A stretch of 64,000 bases of DNA, taken from NCBI GenBank assembly GCA_002205965.3, contig NADL03000674.1:186001-250000 (forward strand), read 5' to 3'. Within the stretch, counting starts at the first letter, position 1. Each line of letters starts with the position of its first letter. The stretch is from Kappaphycus alvarezii. Its lineage: Eukaryota; Rhodophyta; Florideophyceae; Gigartinales; Solieriaceae. Under the pieces are notes generated by a model. That model was given only the letters and a program-made list of their open reading frames with translations. It did not search any database and was not told the DNA's origin. Positions 33,801 through 43,675 of the stretch are shown piece after piece. A program made the position numbers and the translations under genes.

Positions 33801-34897
33801 TCCGTCTTTGAAGCGGGCCTTGGTGCCAACTTGATTTTTTTCGTTTTCTCTGGATCCACTTTAATTCCCTCTTGATCGACGATATGACCGAGTAATTGGA
33901 TAGACGTTTTCGCAAAGAAGCATTTGCTTAACTTAATTTTCAGGCTGTACGCAGCTATTTTCTCCACCACAGTCTTGACATGCGATATGTGCTGATCCAA
34001 GGTTTTTGAGAATATCACTACATCATCGATATAAACTCTTGCAAATGGAAGTCCTTTCAAAACCTCGTTCATCATTCTTTGGAATGTAGCTGGGGCATTC
34101 ATGAGACCAAAAGGCATCACTTCGAACCTGAATGTACCGGCTTTGCTGGTAAAAGTTGTTTTTTCCTTGCATTTTTCATCCAATGGAATCTGCCAATAAC
34201 CAGTGTAAAGATCAATTGAGGTGAAGTATCTCCCGTCCTTCAAGTCCTCGAGGATTTCCTCCATATTCGGAATCGGAAATCGATCGGGTATCATTCTCTG
34301 GTTCAGTTGTCGGTAATCGACGCAAAAACGCAGCTTTCCATCCTTCTTTGGTGCGACCACAACTGGAAATGACCATGGGGATGAAACTGGCCGAATGATA
34401 TCATTTTCCAGCATACTTGTAACATTCTCTGAGATAAATTGGTCATATTTTGGCGGTTGACGTCTAGGCCTGTGGTAAATTGGTTTAGTATCGGTAAGTT
34501 CAAATGAGTGAGTGACCGGTACACTTGCTTGTCTTAAATCGGAAACGCTCCATGCAATTACTTCGGAAGATGTTAACATGTCGGATATTATCATTGAGGC
34601 GGGGGCTGGAAGGTGCTGTACTTTTTCTTGAATTTCTCCAATTTGGCGCTGGTCCTTTTCTTGATCCTCACCCTCCAAATTTTGAAGGACCTCTTCCGGC
34701 GTGCTCACATCTTCAGATATGGAATTCGATATATTCTTGTTTTCCGTGCAATTGTAATCTTCTTTCATGCCCCGAATTCCGTCCTTTGATTCGATATTAT
34801 CGCAAAAAGAAACACATTCAGGTGTCAAACCTACCCTAGAATTCCATTCTTCATCTGTTTCAAACCCAGAATCATAATCGTCCCATGTCATGTTCAT
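30845..34897 (-). CDS. Ty3/gypsy Pol: reverse transcriptase, RNase H, integrase and duplicated tail
   Basis: An intact ORF of 1350 residues. RT about 110-390 with CVDYRQLN, IDLYTGYWQI, MPFGLMNAPATFQ and catalytic YIDD (289-292). RNase H about 425-555 with TDAS (437) and TDHQ (505). Integrase: HHCC zinc finger about 648-686 (H, H, C-D-N-C), then catalytic Asp at about 713 (SIDFAGP), Asp at about 773 (SDNALCF) and Glu at about 809 (GKAER). A GPY/F-like module (about 910-970) ends the usual part. Residues about 989-1338 are extra: two diverged copies of one domain joined by an Arg/Ser/Pro-rich linker (see separate entry). The ORF's ATG overlaps the protease stop as ATGA and lies in the -1 frame. 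No chromodomain is seen. All catalytic residues are present, so the enzyme could be active. Confidence 0.95.
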   Translation of the reverse strand: MNMTWDDYDSGFETDEEWNSRVGLTPECVSFCDNIESKDGIRGMKEDYNCTENKNISNSISEDVSTPEEVLQNLEGEDQEKDQRQIGEIQEKVQHLPAPASMIISDMLTSSEVIAWSVSDLRQASVPVTHSFELTDTKPIYHRPRRQPPKYDQFISENVTSMLENDIIRPVSSPWSFPVVVAPKKDGKLRFCVDYRQLNQRMIPDRFPIPNMEEILEDLKDGRYFTSIDLYTGYWQIPLDEKCKEKTTFTSKAGTFRFEVMPFGLMNAPATFQRMMNEVLKGLPFARVYIDDVVIFSKTLDQHISHVKTVVEKIAAYSLKIKLSKCFFAKTSIQLLGHIVDQEGIKVDPEKTKKIKLAPRPASKTEVRSFLGLASYYRRFIKDFAKTAAPLHASTTKNGKFLWNKEMQTAFEELKDKLCVPPVLMYPDFKRPFVVETDASERSLGAVLSQKDENGRLHPVQFASRTLNDAERRYSVCEKEALAVVFALKKFRVYLLSLEKFVLITDHQALKTAFQKKDVHHRLARWLDIFAEYRFEIVYRPGRNNQPADYLSRLRDPLIPNEKASENIVGVAEVQVPNNNEYEANIDGLIKFLDGLEMRKVDIEHRNWVRRNQKAFTLWNGKLFRHTKAGPRLVAPLKERMKILRTFHDELGHWDLETTKKFVTERFWWPSIHKDVYNFVKSCDNCQKFTPIRKYKTTLGFPVSGLFETFSIDFAGPFKETSSGNKYLLIGVEHLTGWPIAVAVEEANAEVVLRFIEKEIIEPFGLPKRIISDNALCFTATSLLRFLEEKGIQLKTVLAYAPMSNGKAERMVGTIKRSISKTMSENEIQWEDALPKVLYGYRRRRGRSGRSPFELMYGRAPRMLQRDMETNVIDEESREVELLATESWRSHRALTQTRNKDEEPPVQTFSVGSKVLVAHGKAMQQAVKWPAFQTKYSNPCIVTEERHPHYKLCSSSGKRSRRAIHARRLVPYHQRPEEFLLTQDYAQPRGILIFNYRMIPMGGKRAWEWIISITRDYYELHVIIHFYINICLCFRTLNGPLLPQEDFRLLIRVLFSFQNGRFTEAGPEFVEVIYHYSIGRYGMVAIGDLSQTYLNIIRPVYVFLKNNQDVRLRGYSLPPDMEYRLVPYPLWEPYVAPLRNTTSAEDQDPPEAVMMIRAGPSSDRGGSSKRARRREQRGRSPRRSPQTPPSLPGGNYASLIIGRLPIRRWLREMTEDPREAEVISFFAISICMCFQTIHGAHLTREDSVLMLRVFFSFRYPFLDPLPEKFAYYVYYLTFGRFGEVKREELIREHYETIRRIYETLDQGDEPVIARYTLSHHIGNELLPYPYSEPYTLPDEWIELPQEQQEQ
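30884..31933 (-). other. Duplicated domain of unknown function in the Pol tail
   Basis: Copy A (residues about 989-1137) and copy B (about 1191-1338) align by eye. Shared landmarks in order: Trp with a hydrophobic run; FYINICLCFRTLNG against FAISICMCFQTIHG; an acidic turn (QEDF/REDS); LLIRVLFSF against LMLRVFFSF; a Pro/Glu/Phe stretch; a Tyr-rich segment ending SIGRYG or TFGRFG; a helix with YLNIIRPVY or HYETIRRIY; and PYPLWEPY against PYPYSEPY. The linker (1138-1190) is basic and rich in Arg, Ser and Pro. I know no such domain in gypsy Pol. The site corresponds to where other elements carry a chromodomain or an env-like gene. It looks globular and mostly helical. Confidence 0.85.
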
Positions 34898-35850
34898 TGT
34901 CCCCGAGCGTACCCTTTCTCACTTCCGAAAGTGTTAGTTGGTTCGGAATCTTCGCTGTCATAGCTAGAAGTGAAATCTTCACTGTCCGTCTCTCTTAGAT
35001 CTTCCGGATGTGTGCTTTTGTCGAAATCCAGGGGCATCTTCACGTTTCTGCCGTCAACATTAACTGAAACGATTTGGTTGCCCAAGTCAATGCAGGTCCC
35101 TAGTCTTTCCATGGTAGGGCAGCCAATGATTGCATCGAAAGGGAGATCAGGCATGACAAGAAAGTCTAAATCAACTTTAGAGTCCCCAAAGAACACGGAA
35201 ACCTTGTCAACAGTGCCCATGCATTTTGATACGGTTCCATCCGCCACAGTTATTCTTCGAGTAGTTGGAATAATTTCAAGACCTAGATCTGTCACCAAAG
35301 TTTCTGAAATAAGGTTTGGAACAGCGCCCGAATCGAAAAGAGCTTGGGTTTGCATTCCCAATACTTTGACTGGTACTAGTTTAAGACGTCTTGGTGCTGT
35401 CGAGGCCGATTGAAGAAACAGTTTCTTACCCTTAGCGGACTTATTAGACCTGATAATTTTTTTGAGTTCTTTCCTCGCGTCCTCTGCGTCGCCCCTCAAA
35501 AGTTGACCAAACGTTATCCCAGTTGGGGCTGATGCAAGCTCAGCCACCAAATTGTACTTCTTCACATATTCTAGTACGTCCTTTGGGATATTCTTAAATT
35601 TCTTACTCTTTTTCGTCTTCTTGGCCGGAGTGACTCCAACTCCTGGAACAACTTGATCAGACCTCTTGGTTCGAGGAGGTACAGGTGCTGGGATATGTTC
35701 CAGCATTCCATAATCTAGCCTAGGTTTCTTCGATAAAATGTTCCCTTCCCCATCCCTTTTTGTCACATTGACTTGACTGATTTCTTCAGCGATGGATACG
35801 TTACCGGCATCCGTCAACTTGTGATCCTTTCTGTTTTGTAAGATTTTCAT
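34894..35850 (-). CDS. Ty3/gypsy aspartic protease ORF
   Basis: 318 codons. A basic, Lys-rich N-terminal half (KKTKKSKKFK near 80-90) leads to a retropepsin-type protease that would cleave the element's polyproteins. The active site is LFDSGA (about 172-177), and DAIIG (about 250) is the usual second motif. An acidic C-terminal tail follows. It overlaps gag at 35847-35850 and pol at 34894-34897, each as ATGA with a -1 frame change. Its frame continues open upstream of its ATG into gag, where it encodes a second zinc knuckle (C-x2-C-x4-H-x4-C, about 35890-35945), so protein may be made as a gag-protease fusion rather than from this ATG. Confidence 0.88.
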   Translation of the reverse strand: MKILQNRKDHKLTDAGNVSIAEEISQVNVTKRDGEGNILSKKPRLDYGMLEHIPAPVPPRTKRSDQVVPGVGVTPAKKTKKSKKFKNIPKDVLEYVKKYNLVAELASAPTGITFGQLLRGDAEDARKELKKIIRSNKSAKGKKLFLQSASTAPRRLKLVPVKVLGMQTQALFDSGAVPNLISETLVTDLGLEIIPTTRRITVADGTVSKCMGTVDKVSVFFGDSKVDLDFLVMPDLPFDAIIGCPTMERLGTCIDLGNQIVSVNVDGRNVKMPLDFDKSTHPEDLRETDSEDFTSSYDSEDSEPTNTFGSEKGYARGQ

Positions 35851-36773
35851 CTCTGGTCCTGACTCGCTCCTTGCGTCCGATAAATTTGCTTTTCTGTTGT
35901 CTTTAGACCAGCAGTTACTTTCATGATGCCCATATCGGCCGCACTTTCCACAACGAGTGTTTCTATGTGGATTATCAGGACACTATTTGCAAAGTGTCCA
36001 GGCTTGTGACAGTAGGAACAGACTTCTGCGGCCTTGGGGGCCCCAGACTGGTTCTTCTTAATGGTAAGAGTAAGGCTTTCCAACTGCGAGGTTATCATGT
36101 CAAGTCGATTATCGAATCGGGTTTCCAACCTTTCTTCCAAGTTTTTGACATCGCTCCTGACTGATTCCAATGCTGCTGCGCTAGTCGCTGGCCTTTGATA
36201 ATTCTTTTCAGGATGTACGATAGACACCGATGTGCGGGTTTCCCTCGGTACCTCACTCAGTGACTGAAACGTCTCCGAATTTTTGACAAATTCTACTATG
36301 GTACCCTTCAGTTCATTAAAAGTGTGAGGGCCCTTGATGAGGAGGAAATCGGAGAGCCGCTTATCCCCCATCGCCGCCTTACGCAGCATTCCGTACTTGG
36401 CTTGGGCGTTGAACCCAGCCTTTTCATAGAGATCACACAAGTATACCAATGAGCTTAACAAATCGTCGAAGTTGAGCCGGGCCTCTATGGCGGTACGAAT
36501 CATCTCATCTGGTTCTACCTCCTTAGCATATTCTTTCACGAGCCACTCACATACCTCACCGAAGTTACGCCCATTCCCGTTAAGAGACCACCCGTTGATA
36601 AACTTGGCCTTATATTTGTGCTTTGCGTCACCATGAAGATAGGCGAAGATACTTTCGGCCTTCTCTTCATCGCTCTTCTCACGCATCACAACGTTGACAT
36701 ATGTATAGAGAAACTCCTCAACGTCTTCATTCTTGCCCCCTGTGAACGTTATACGAGCAGCGTTGAGATCCAT
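35847..36773 (-). CDS. Ty3/gypsy Gag (frame changes within the zinc knuckle region)
   Basis: 308 codons from ATG at 36773. The structural capsid region (about 1-170) has the retrotransposon Gag pattern (FTGGKNEDVEEFLYTY, then AESIFAYLHGDAKHKYKAKF). A coiled-coil-like stretch (about 205-240) precedes the zinc knuckle CSYCHKPGHFANS (252-264). The last Cys of the knuckle is not in this frame: it appears if one base is re-read at about 35980, after which the -1 frame reads a second full knuckle and runs on into the protease ORF. This is either a one-base deletion in this copy or a real -1 frameshift site; no canonical slippery heptamer is seen. Residues after 264 in the annotated frame are probably not native. 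Confidence 0.85.
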   Translation of the reverse strand: MDLNAARITFTGGKNEDVEEFLYTYVNVVMREKSDEEKAESIFAYLHGDAKHKYKAKFINGWSLNGNGRNFGEVCEWLVKEYAKEVEPDEMIRTAIEARLNFDDLLSSLVYLCDLYEKAGFNAQAKYGMLRKAAMGDKRLSDFLLIKGPHTFNELKGTIVEFVKNSETFQSLSEVPRETRTSVSIVHPEKNYQRPATSAAALESVRSDVKNLEERLETRFDNRLDMITSQLESLTLTIKKNQSGAPKAAEVCSYCHKPGHFANSVLIIHIETLVVESAADMGIMKVTAGLKTTEKQIYRTQGASQDQR

Positions 36774-36843
36774 GATTACAGAAAAGAAATCCCCTCGAAT
36801 GGTTCCCTAAGACTGCTCAACTCGAATACCTCGGGTGCAACCC

Positions 36844-36861
36844 CCTCCACAAGAGTACCAA
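36844..36861 (-). promoter_or_regulatory. Primer binding site of the Ty3/gypsy element
   Basis: Two bases after the 5' LTR, the minus strand reads TGGTACTCTTGTGGAG, starting TGG as expected for pairing with a tRNA 3' CCA end. It does not match the common initiator-Met primer site (TGGTATCAGAGC). The tRNA cannot be named here. Confidence 0.55.
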
Positions 36862-36862
36862 A

Positions 36863-37582
36863 TGATAGGGGTAAATCGTCGGGAGAAGAGATACTTAGAA
36901 CCAACTACCCCAAGACGGAGGTGTTGCGAGCGACAAAAGTGCTACCGTGGTATAGTTGAACAAATAAAAAGGAGTGTATATGGGAGAGAGTTGAGAGGGC
37001 TACAAGCAAGTATAAAAGGGGCAGGGTCTACCACTGATGCTCTGCGACCAGCTTAGGAAAAAGTTTTCTAGGGTCTGAAGTTGACTCTCAACTTCCTACT
37101 ACTCGGAGCTTGACCTGAAGTTGTCTGCCAACTTGCTTGACCTCTCAAGGAGGAAGCACTTTACTCAGCTTATATAGACCTTTCGGCTAATCCTAAAGTC
37201 TCAATCAAACATACTAAATACCATAAAACGCATTCACGGGAATCGTGTGAACCAGAGAGACCATTAGAAGATATTTCCTCAAGGTAAATATCTAGGTGCC
37301 ATACCCATGCCAGCCACCCATCGGCCAGGGGTGGGAATTGATGTGGCCATTATATAGACCTTTCAGAGTCACTCGTAGTATCACCCACAACCTAGAACTG
37401 TACTGACATCCACTATGACAGCGTGTCCTAAAATAAAAAATCAACCGATGAATTTGCCACACTCACCCAAATTAAAAATATCTTGCAAATTCAAAAACTG
37501 TAAAAATATCTTCCCAGTTCCAATACTGTATACAATTATGGTCCTCATCTAAATTTTTTCGTGTGCGAATTTGCGCACATCA
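36863..37582 (-). repeat. 5' LTR of the Ty3/gypsy element
   Basis: Same length and, by eye, same sequence as 30092-30811, with the two TATA blocks at 37170-37184 and 37350-37364. Transcription of the element on minus should start in this copy. Confidence 0.95.
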
Positions 37583-38560
37583 ATATTTACATTACTACTG
37601 TCATGGAGCATCATACCGATTCTTCAGGAATTTTAGAGAAACTGGAAACGTTTTCCTCGTTCAGAGGTTGATGTATAGCACACGTCAAGATGGGAAGAGT
37701 TGGGGCTCCATCGTTGTAGAAACAATAATGAACTGGGATTTAAAGCAGCCAAATATTTACCAGCGCATCTTGTATAAGACCGTTCAAAACAAGTTTGGCC
37801 TTATCGTAATCGTCGTTGACGAAATGAAGCTCACGACCGACTCGCCAATGTTACTGAACTACCTAAATTCGAAACTAAGCGCCAATCTCGGCATGAAGTT
37901 CTTCGGGAGATTAATTTAGTTTATTGAATGATAGATCGCTCAGTACGAAAAAGAAATCACACTATCATAAAGAAGGTACGTTGAGCAGCTGTTGAAGAGG
38001 TATGGATTGGAAACTGCAAATGGATCGTGGACACCGCTCGCTCCTGACGCAGACATGTCAGCCATGCATGCCGACGAGTTTCCGATTGGACGCCGCAAAC
38101 AAGCACATTACGACCGCATATTCGGAGAATTACTTTATTTTGGACTTTGCTACCGACAGGATGTCACGAACGCAGTCGCAGATCTGGCCCGTCAAGTTTA
38201 CGCACCGAGAACCAGGGATTTGGAGCATGTAGAGAGAATTTTTCGCTACGTATCAGGGTCGCGGAGCCACGAAACTACTCATCTTCGTAACAAAAATCAA
38301 GTCTATTGTTGGACGTATATGTAGATTCTGATTGGTCTGGGGTCGCTGCGGACCGGAAGTCAACCACCGGATTTTTATCAACGTGAATTCAGTTCCCATG
38401 TCATGAGAAAGTAAGAAGCAAACAGTTATTTCCCTGTCCTCCGCCGAAGCCGAATACGTTCCACTATGGACTTGCGCTGAAAACGTCGCATGGACTCTAA
38501 GAATTCGAAGGTTACCCCGGAAATGGGATGCGAATTCCCTGACTAAAACAACTGTTCCTA
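37583..38560 (+). pseudogene. Copia reverse transcriptase, second part, and RNase H
   Basis: Continuation of the copia element split at 30091. The first frame reads NIYITTVMEHHTDSSGI. Then, with a shift, come LVQRLMYSTRQDGKSW and IVIVVDEMKL, where the family has YVDD; here it is VVDE. RRYGLETANGSWTPLAPD and the ELLYFGLCYRQDVTNAVADL region follow (about 37990-38185). RNase H reads DSDWSGVAADRKSTTGFLS and SSAEAEYVPLW (about 38325-38475). Several frameshifts and stops. No LTR of this element is recognised on either side. Confidence 0.82.
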
Positions 38561-41500
38561 TAGCCTGATTTTCCAGCTAGACTGTACATCGCTAAGATGA
38601 TACTATTATGAAGATAGAAGATTTGTTTTTATTAAACCTTGCTGCATATACTAACGCAAAAGTACATAAAAACTAGTAATTTTGAAATAGCGATGAAACT
38701 GAACGAACGCGTTTCGATCATGATATATATACTTGTCAAGTTCTTGAAATTCCTATAGCTGCGATAACTATGGTGTTGTCTTTCATGAAATCTTCGTCGA
38801 CCAGAAGCAGGAAATTTGAGAGGAGTATCTGCGCAAGATAAATTAGACAACTAAGGCATGTTTTCACTTTAAAAGTGGCCAAAAGAGAAGCTCCTTCTTG
38901 AAAAAGCTCTCAGCAAATTATGTATAAGTCTTATTATAAAACATTGAACGTAATTATCCAACCATAGGATGTATAATTTATTCGAGGACCAAATTTTGTA
39001 TTATAATTGAATAATGAATCGCATTTATAGACAGTAAATACGGAATGCAAGTTGGAATTTTCATAGTTGAAACAGTTACGTGATTTTTCTTTCCCTCTAC
39101 TCTTTTGGAATGTTCTACAAAAATCTTACATGGTCATCGATGCGGTCGTAGTTAATTTAAGACTTTTCTCCTTATTTTTTGATTGTACTGGAGTTTATGT
39201 TATTCTATTCGGTATTTCTCCGTTCAATAATTCGCTCACAAAAATTATATTTCAAAGAAATTTTGCATCCCGTGTGAGTCGAACCAAAATAGTCACAGAC
39301 GGCCGCGCAATGCCGTAGCTCAGTTGGCACCAATACATCATTTGTATCGTATAACATTCCGCGTTGCTCACTTTCATCTGTTGGAGCCTTTTGAGTTAAG
39401 AGTCAGCTTCAAAAAAATAATTTTGATGCACCATTTGCTGTTTTTTCGTACATATTGATCGATATTTTGAAAAGCGTTTTCTACATACAATCTTATGGCC
39501 TTTTAATGCACAGAAAATTTCATAGTTTAAATAGGAGGCAAAATAAAATAGATAAATTTATTTTTTGTACTGCTTACACAAATTGAAGATATGGTAACGT
39601 AGGCTGCTACTGTGAATCTAGAAATTTTCTTGGCATGAATTAATTCATTAAAGACAAAAGATTGACTCTTTTAATTTCAATAGTCGACTATTGGAGACGC
39701 ACTTTTCGATCCGCTCACATAACTAAAAAGCCTCTTCTATGCAGAGTTGATTTATTGTATGCTCCTGAGTGCGTCAAAGCATAGCTAAGTGTAGGTAAAC
39801 ATTTTTCTTTGTATTAATGCCTTTTTTGACCAGACCCATTAATTTCCATAAAATATGCCCAACATATAAATAAAGAGCTAATTTCTTACAAAACTCGATG
39901 AGTCTAAGTTTAAGTTTCTATTTATGCCTTTTTGTCTTCTTCAACAACCGAAAAGACTCGCCCAGGTCATGGATGTAGCTCTATCTTTGCTTTTCCTGCT
40001 CATATATTAAAGCGACCAGAGGTATCCCTATTGAAAGAAACTCAATTATCTCAGTTTTAATGACAGCTGTTTTCCCAGGTAGAAGACAAGACTTACCCTT
40101 GTAAGCCACTAGGTGAATTGAGAAAGAACATAGTTAAAATAGAGTAAAGTTATATTGGAACTGATGGAAATATGTACGCTCCAAAAATGTAACTTGGGAA
40201 AACTAGGACAAGGTACAGCGCCACACAAAATTACCAATATTCAAGCCTTTCAAATGCCGTAAAACATACTCTATGTACATCGACATCTACGTAAATTCGG
40301 TCACATGAAGACAAAATTGATCTAAATATAGTAGACAGGAAGAAATTGATAACCCTCATAATGTACAACGTACGTTAAAAAAGACCTTATCCCGACTAAG
40401 GTGGATTTATTTAAGAAAAGCATGTAGGAGAGCATTTAAATACTTTTTTACGCTGATTTCGACTTGAAATACAGCTAAATCGATTAAATATACAAGTATG
40501 TTGTTTCTACTTGCCCTCAAATGAGTTACTCACGTTCTATAGGATAAAGACTTATTCTCTGTAAGAGGAGATAAATTTCAATATCATATCTGTCTTCGAG
40601 AACATCTGCAAACTTATTGTCACTTTTTACCTTCTATAAACTTAGATTTTGTGATAAATATTAAATCGATGCTTTTTGTGGTTCAATATGTTGATTTTCA
40701 GGTGATTTTTATGTGCAAGACGCTCCTCACTACACAAAAGCTACCGTATTTGATGAGAAGTTCTAGCTTTATTTACCTATTCGTAATAATCTTGAAGTCT
40801 TGAAGTATTTCTTACACGTTTAGCTTCTTTTTGCGTCCTCATGGAATTTTTTTATTTCATCTCTGCATATCATTGAATTGATTGAACTTTTGTAAGTACT
40901 GATGGTCTGTACGAAAATGTTCATCAAGTTTAAAGATCAGTCAAAAAACGTTTTCTGAAAGTTCCCAGGGACGAATCAGTAAAATTGTCCAGTTGGTTAA
41001 TTATCGTAACGCAAAGTTTCAATTTAACCTCTTTGAAGGTACAGTATCTATGGATTGTTTAACTAAAAAAAATATTCACTGCCAAACTTTTAATTAACTT
41101 CTTTCCTTTTGTGAGAATTTGGTTTGCGCGGATTGTTCACCCGGATTTTCTATTAGAATAATGTCCGTTTCTTAACTATTTGGTACCGAAGATACGCATT
41201 CGCACGTTTAAGTAGAGTCATACCCTCGCACTTTTAAAGGCTATTGGTTGATGCGAGAGGAAGGGACCCTGAATATATTTGGGCTGTAAATACACATGTG
41301 TGTATAGCTGCTGTCTTTACATATGCCGTGTGATGCTAAAAGATACGTAAACCTCATATCCTAATCTTGAGACAGTTAAACATTCAGGGGAAAAAATCGA
41401 CCCCCTGTAGCGAATTTCGCAACGACATAGACCACAGAAAGAATCTAACATGAATTGAAACAATTTGTAAATATCAGCGAATGTATGATCGGTTTACACG

Positions 41501-43559
41501 GGAGGTAAATACAAAGAGAAGGCAGTGGATAAATATTTGGAGAAGTAAAAGGATAAAGTAGCTACTGTTGTAGAGGAAAGAACTGAAATGGAAGGACTAA
41601 GAGCTACCGGTGTGTGCATATGTAATATATTACAACAACAAGCGTATTTTTACTAAAACATAAAATTGATAGTGAGCCATCAGAATATCCACTATGCCAT
41701 ATTAAAAACACATTTTTAGAGCATAAATAAAAACAGAATGAAGTATTGACCGCATAAAATCCTAAATAAAGGAGATTAATCGCAAACTTGAGTACTAGGA
41801 TAAACTTATCTAATTGAAAATTACAGGTAAGTCATGGCTAGTTTCTCTACAGGATACTACAAAAAAATCGGGTAGTTCCGACTAAACATAGAAGCATCCA
41901 ACATATACCAACTCTAACCGAAAATGAACCGAAAGTTTGGTATCATGATACTGTAGGCGGATTCTGCTGAGCTAAAAGTTTTCAAATATTTGGAGACGAC
42001 GTGTTAAGATATCTACACTAACGTGAGAAAAGATTCTAGATGCAAACAAACTATGATTAAGTATAAATAGCGATCAATTTTCTAATCCCTACCCCAGTTC
42101 CATACAGTGATGCTGATTTTGGAAAATATATTGAACGGTGATCTCTAATTTCATTTATTGTAAATCATCGAAACATATTTCTAGCAGTCTTACATTGGTC
42201 CTATGTTTCACTTTATTCGTTGTAAAACAATTTATATGTCATTTAGTTGGATTTTACCCTCCGCAGGATACATTAATTGCAATTATAATACCCTCAAATA
42301 ACCATTGAGATATATTCATACCTAAAAATACTTGAGTCATTATTTCTGAGCCTTATTTATGTTTGAAATTTTAATACAGTTTTATCTGAAATTTCTGTTG
42401 CAGATCTCCCTTGAACTGCAGTATAAATAATCCTAGGCTGCAAGAAACAACTTAAAAAGCTTCTATTCATTAAGTTTTATTCGTTTCTATTTTGCACCAA
42501 CCTTTTGAAATCTTCACGTCTGACTCTGCCTCCTCTTTAGACTCTTTAATGCAAACTCCTTCCCCATATTCTCTGGAAATAGCAGCCCTACATCTCTAAT
42601 CAGTAAGGCAACCCAAATGATACCTCTATTTCAAGTAATATTTCAGGCAATTTATTATTTGTTCAAATAGAAACATCCTTTTTCGGATCTAATTACTTTA
42701 ATATTTTACATGGTATATCAAACACGTTGAATTGAGCAGCAGTATTGCTGATCAACTAATAAAATTCAATCTTCGAAATATGTTCCTTTAACATCATAAG
42801 TCGAGTTTTCTGGTTGTGCAAAATAATCGTCCCTCTATTGGTCCGCTCTTTCTGTTGTAACTTAGCTTCACGAAGAAAATACATCGTTACTAACGGCTTT
42901 CTCCAGGGTTTTTTAGTGTCTGTCATTTCACCTGGAGAAATTTCTTTCGATTAAGGATTTTATATACGAATTTATCGTAAAGGAACCATTACCTTACATC
43001 ATGTTCATCTCCAGAATCTCTTCGAAAAATATACAGATGGCATCTGTGCTGTAATATTTGGCGTTATAGTCAAATCGTGGCGGTAAATTGGGGTTGATCT
43101 AATGCGAGTGCTGCTGGGCTTGGGAGTCTAATTATATGACATTACAGCGAGACTGTGTTTCAGAACTTTCAGTAGGAATAACAGAGCATTTCTATATTCC
43201 AAAAAGTAGATAGTAGCCCAGTCATCAACCCATGGTTTAGCAAATCATGGGAACTTATGAATCCCGATTGGAAAAAGCTCCGGTAACATATATAAAGAGA
43301 CACGGCGGAAAAAAACTGGAGAACATCCTGCTGTCCATTTCTGTTTCTCAGTTTACCTTCTGCCTTTGTCTTTACCAAAATCTATAGTATGCACATTAAT
43401 TCACAGTCAAGGGCAGGGAAACTGTAGCTAAACAGAATGAGATATAGATATGTGTAGTTTGCTCAGGTCCAAGAGCTTGAATTCTTACTTCGGTGCTTCA
43501 GGGATTCGCAGTGCTCGAAATCTCGGGGTATCCGAACGGTTGTCCTGCTTCTTCACTTT
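38561..43559. other. Long AT-rich block without genes
   Basis: No ORF above about 85 codons has any recognisable motif, and no repeat pair was seen, except a minus-strand G-headed signature at 42585-42640. The block contrasts in composition with the transposons on both sides. It could be old intergenic or decayed repeat DNA. Confidence 0.5.
42585..42640 (-). repeat. Isolated G-headed signature
   Basis: On minus it reads GGGTTGCCTTACTGATTAGA, then GATGTAGGGCTGCTATTTCC. This matches the longer subfamily at 23995 and 24608 and is the only copy found between 28 and 56 kb. Confidence 0.55.
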
Positions 43560-43675
43560 CGTTATTTCATGGAAAGACTAGTTCCCGGAGTAATCGACAA
43601 GATCAGGTACCTATATCTTGGTTATTTCAGTAAGACAGGATCTTTCGGAGTAATCGACAGAGGTAGGTCTTCAAG
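43560..43675 (+). repeat. Imperfect tandem repeat, unit about 58 bp
   Basis: Two neighbouring units share GTTATTTCA, AAGAC, CGGAGTAATCGACA and AGGT. The second begins at 43620. No ORF crosses them. Confidence 0.55.

Larger units (their letters stand above)
30092..37582 (-). mobile_element. Young Ty3/gypsy LTR retrotransposon inserted in an older copia element
   Basis: A 7491-bp element: LTRs at 30092-30811 and 36863-37582 (720 bp each, no difference seen by eye), gag, protease, pol, and a novel pol tail. Flanking bases are ATATC on the left and ATATT on the right, consistent with a 4-5 bp target duplication. Removing the element rejoins the copia reverse transcriptase in frame. Identical LTRs and long open frames indicate a recent insertion. 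Confidence 0.95.

Noticed and set aside
35847-35850. ATGA overlap taken as proof of coupled translation of gag and protease
   Set aside because: The protease frame is open upstream and encodes a zinc knuckle, so a frameshift or one-base deletion explains the layout at least as well.
39313-39330. tRNA-like start with a perfect A-box (TAGCTCAGTTGG)
   Set aside because: No matching acceptor end, anticodon arm or T-arm follows; a B-box-like word nearby (39278-39287) is on the other strand.
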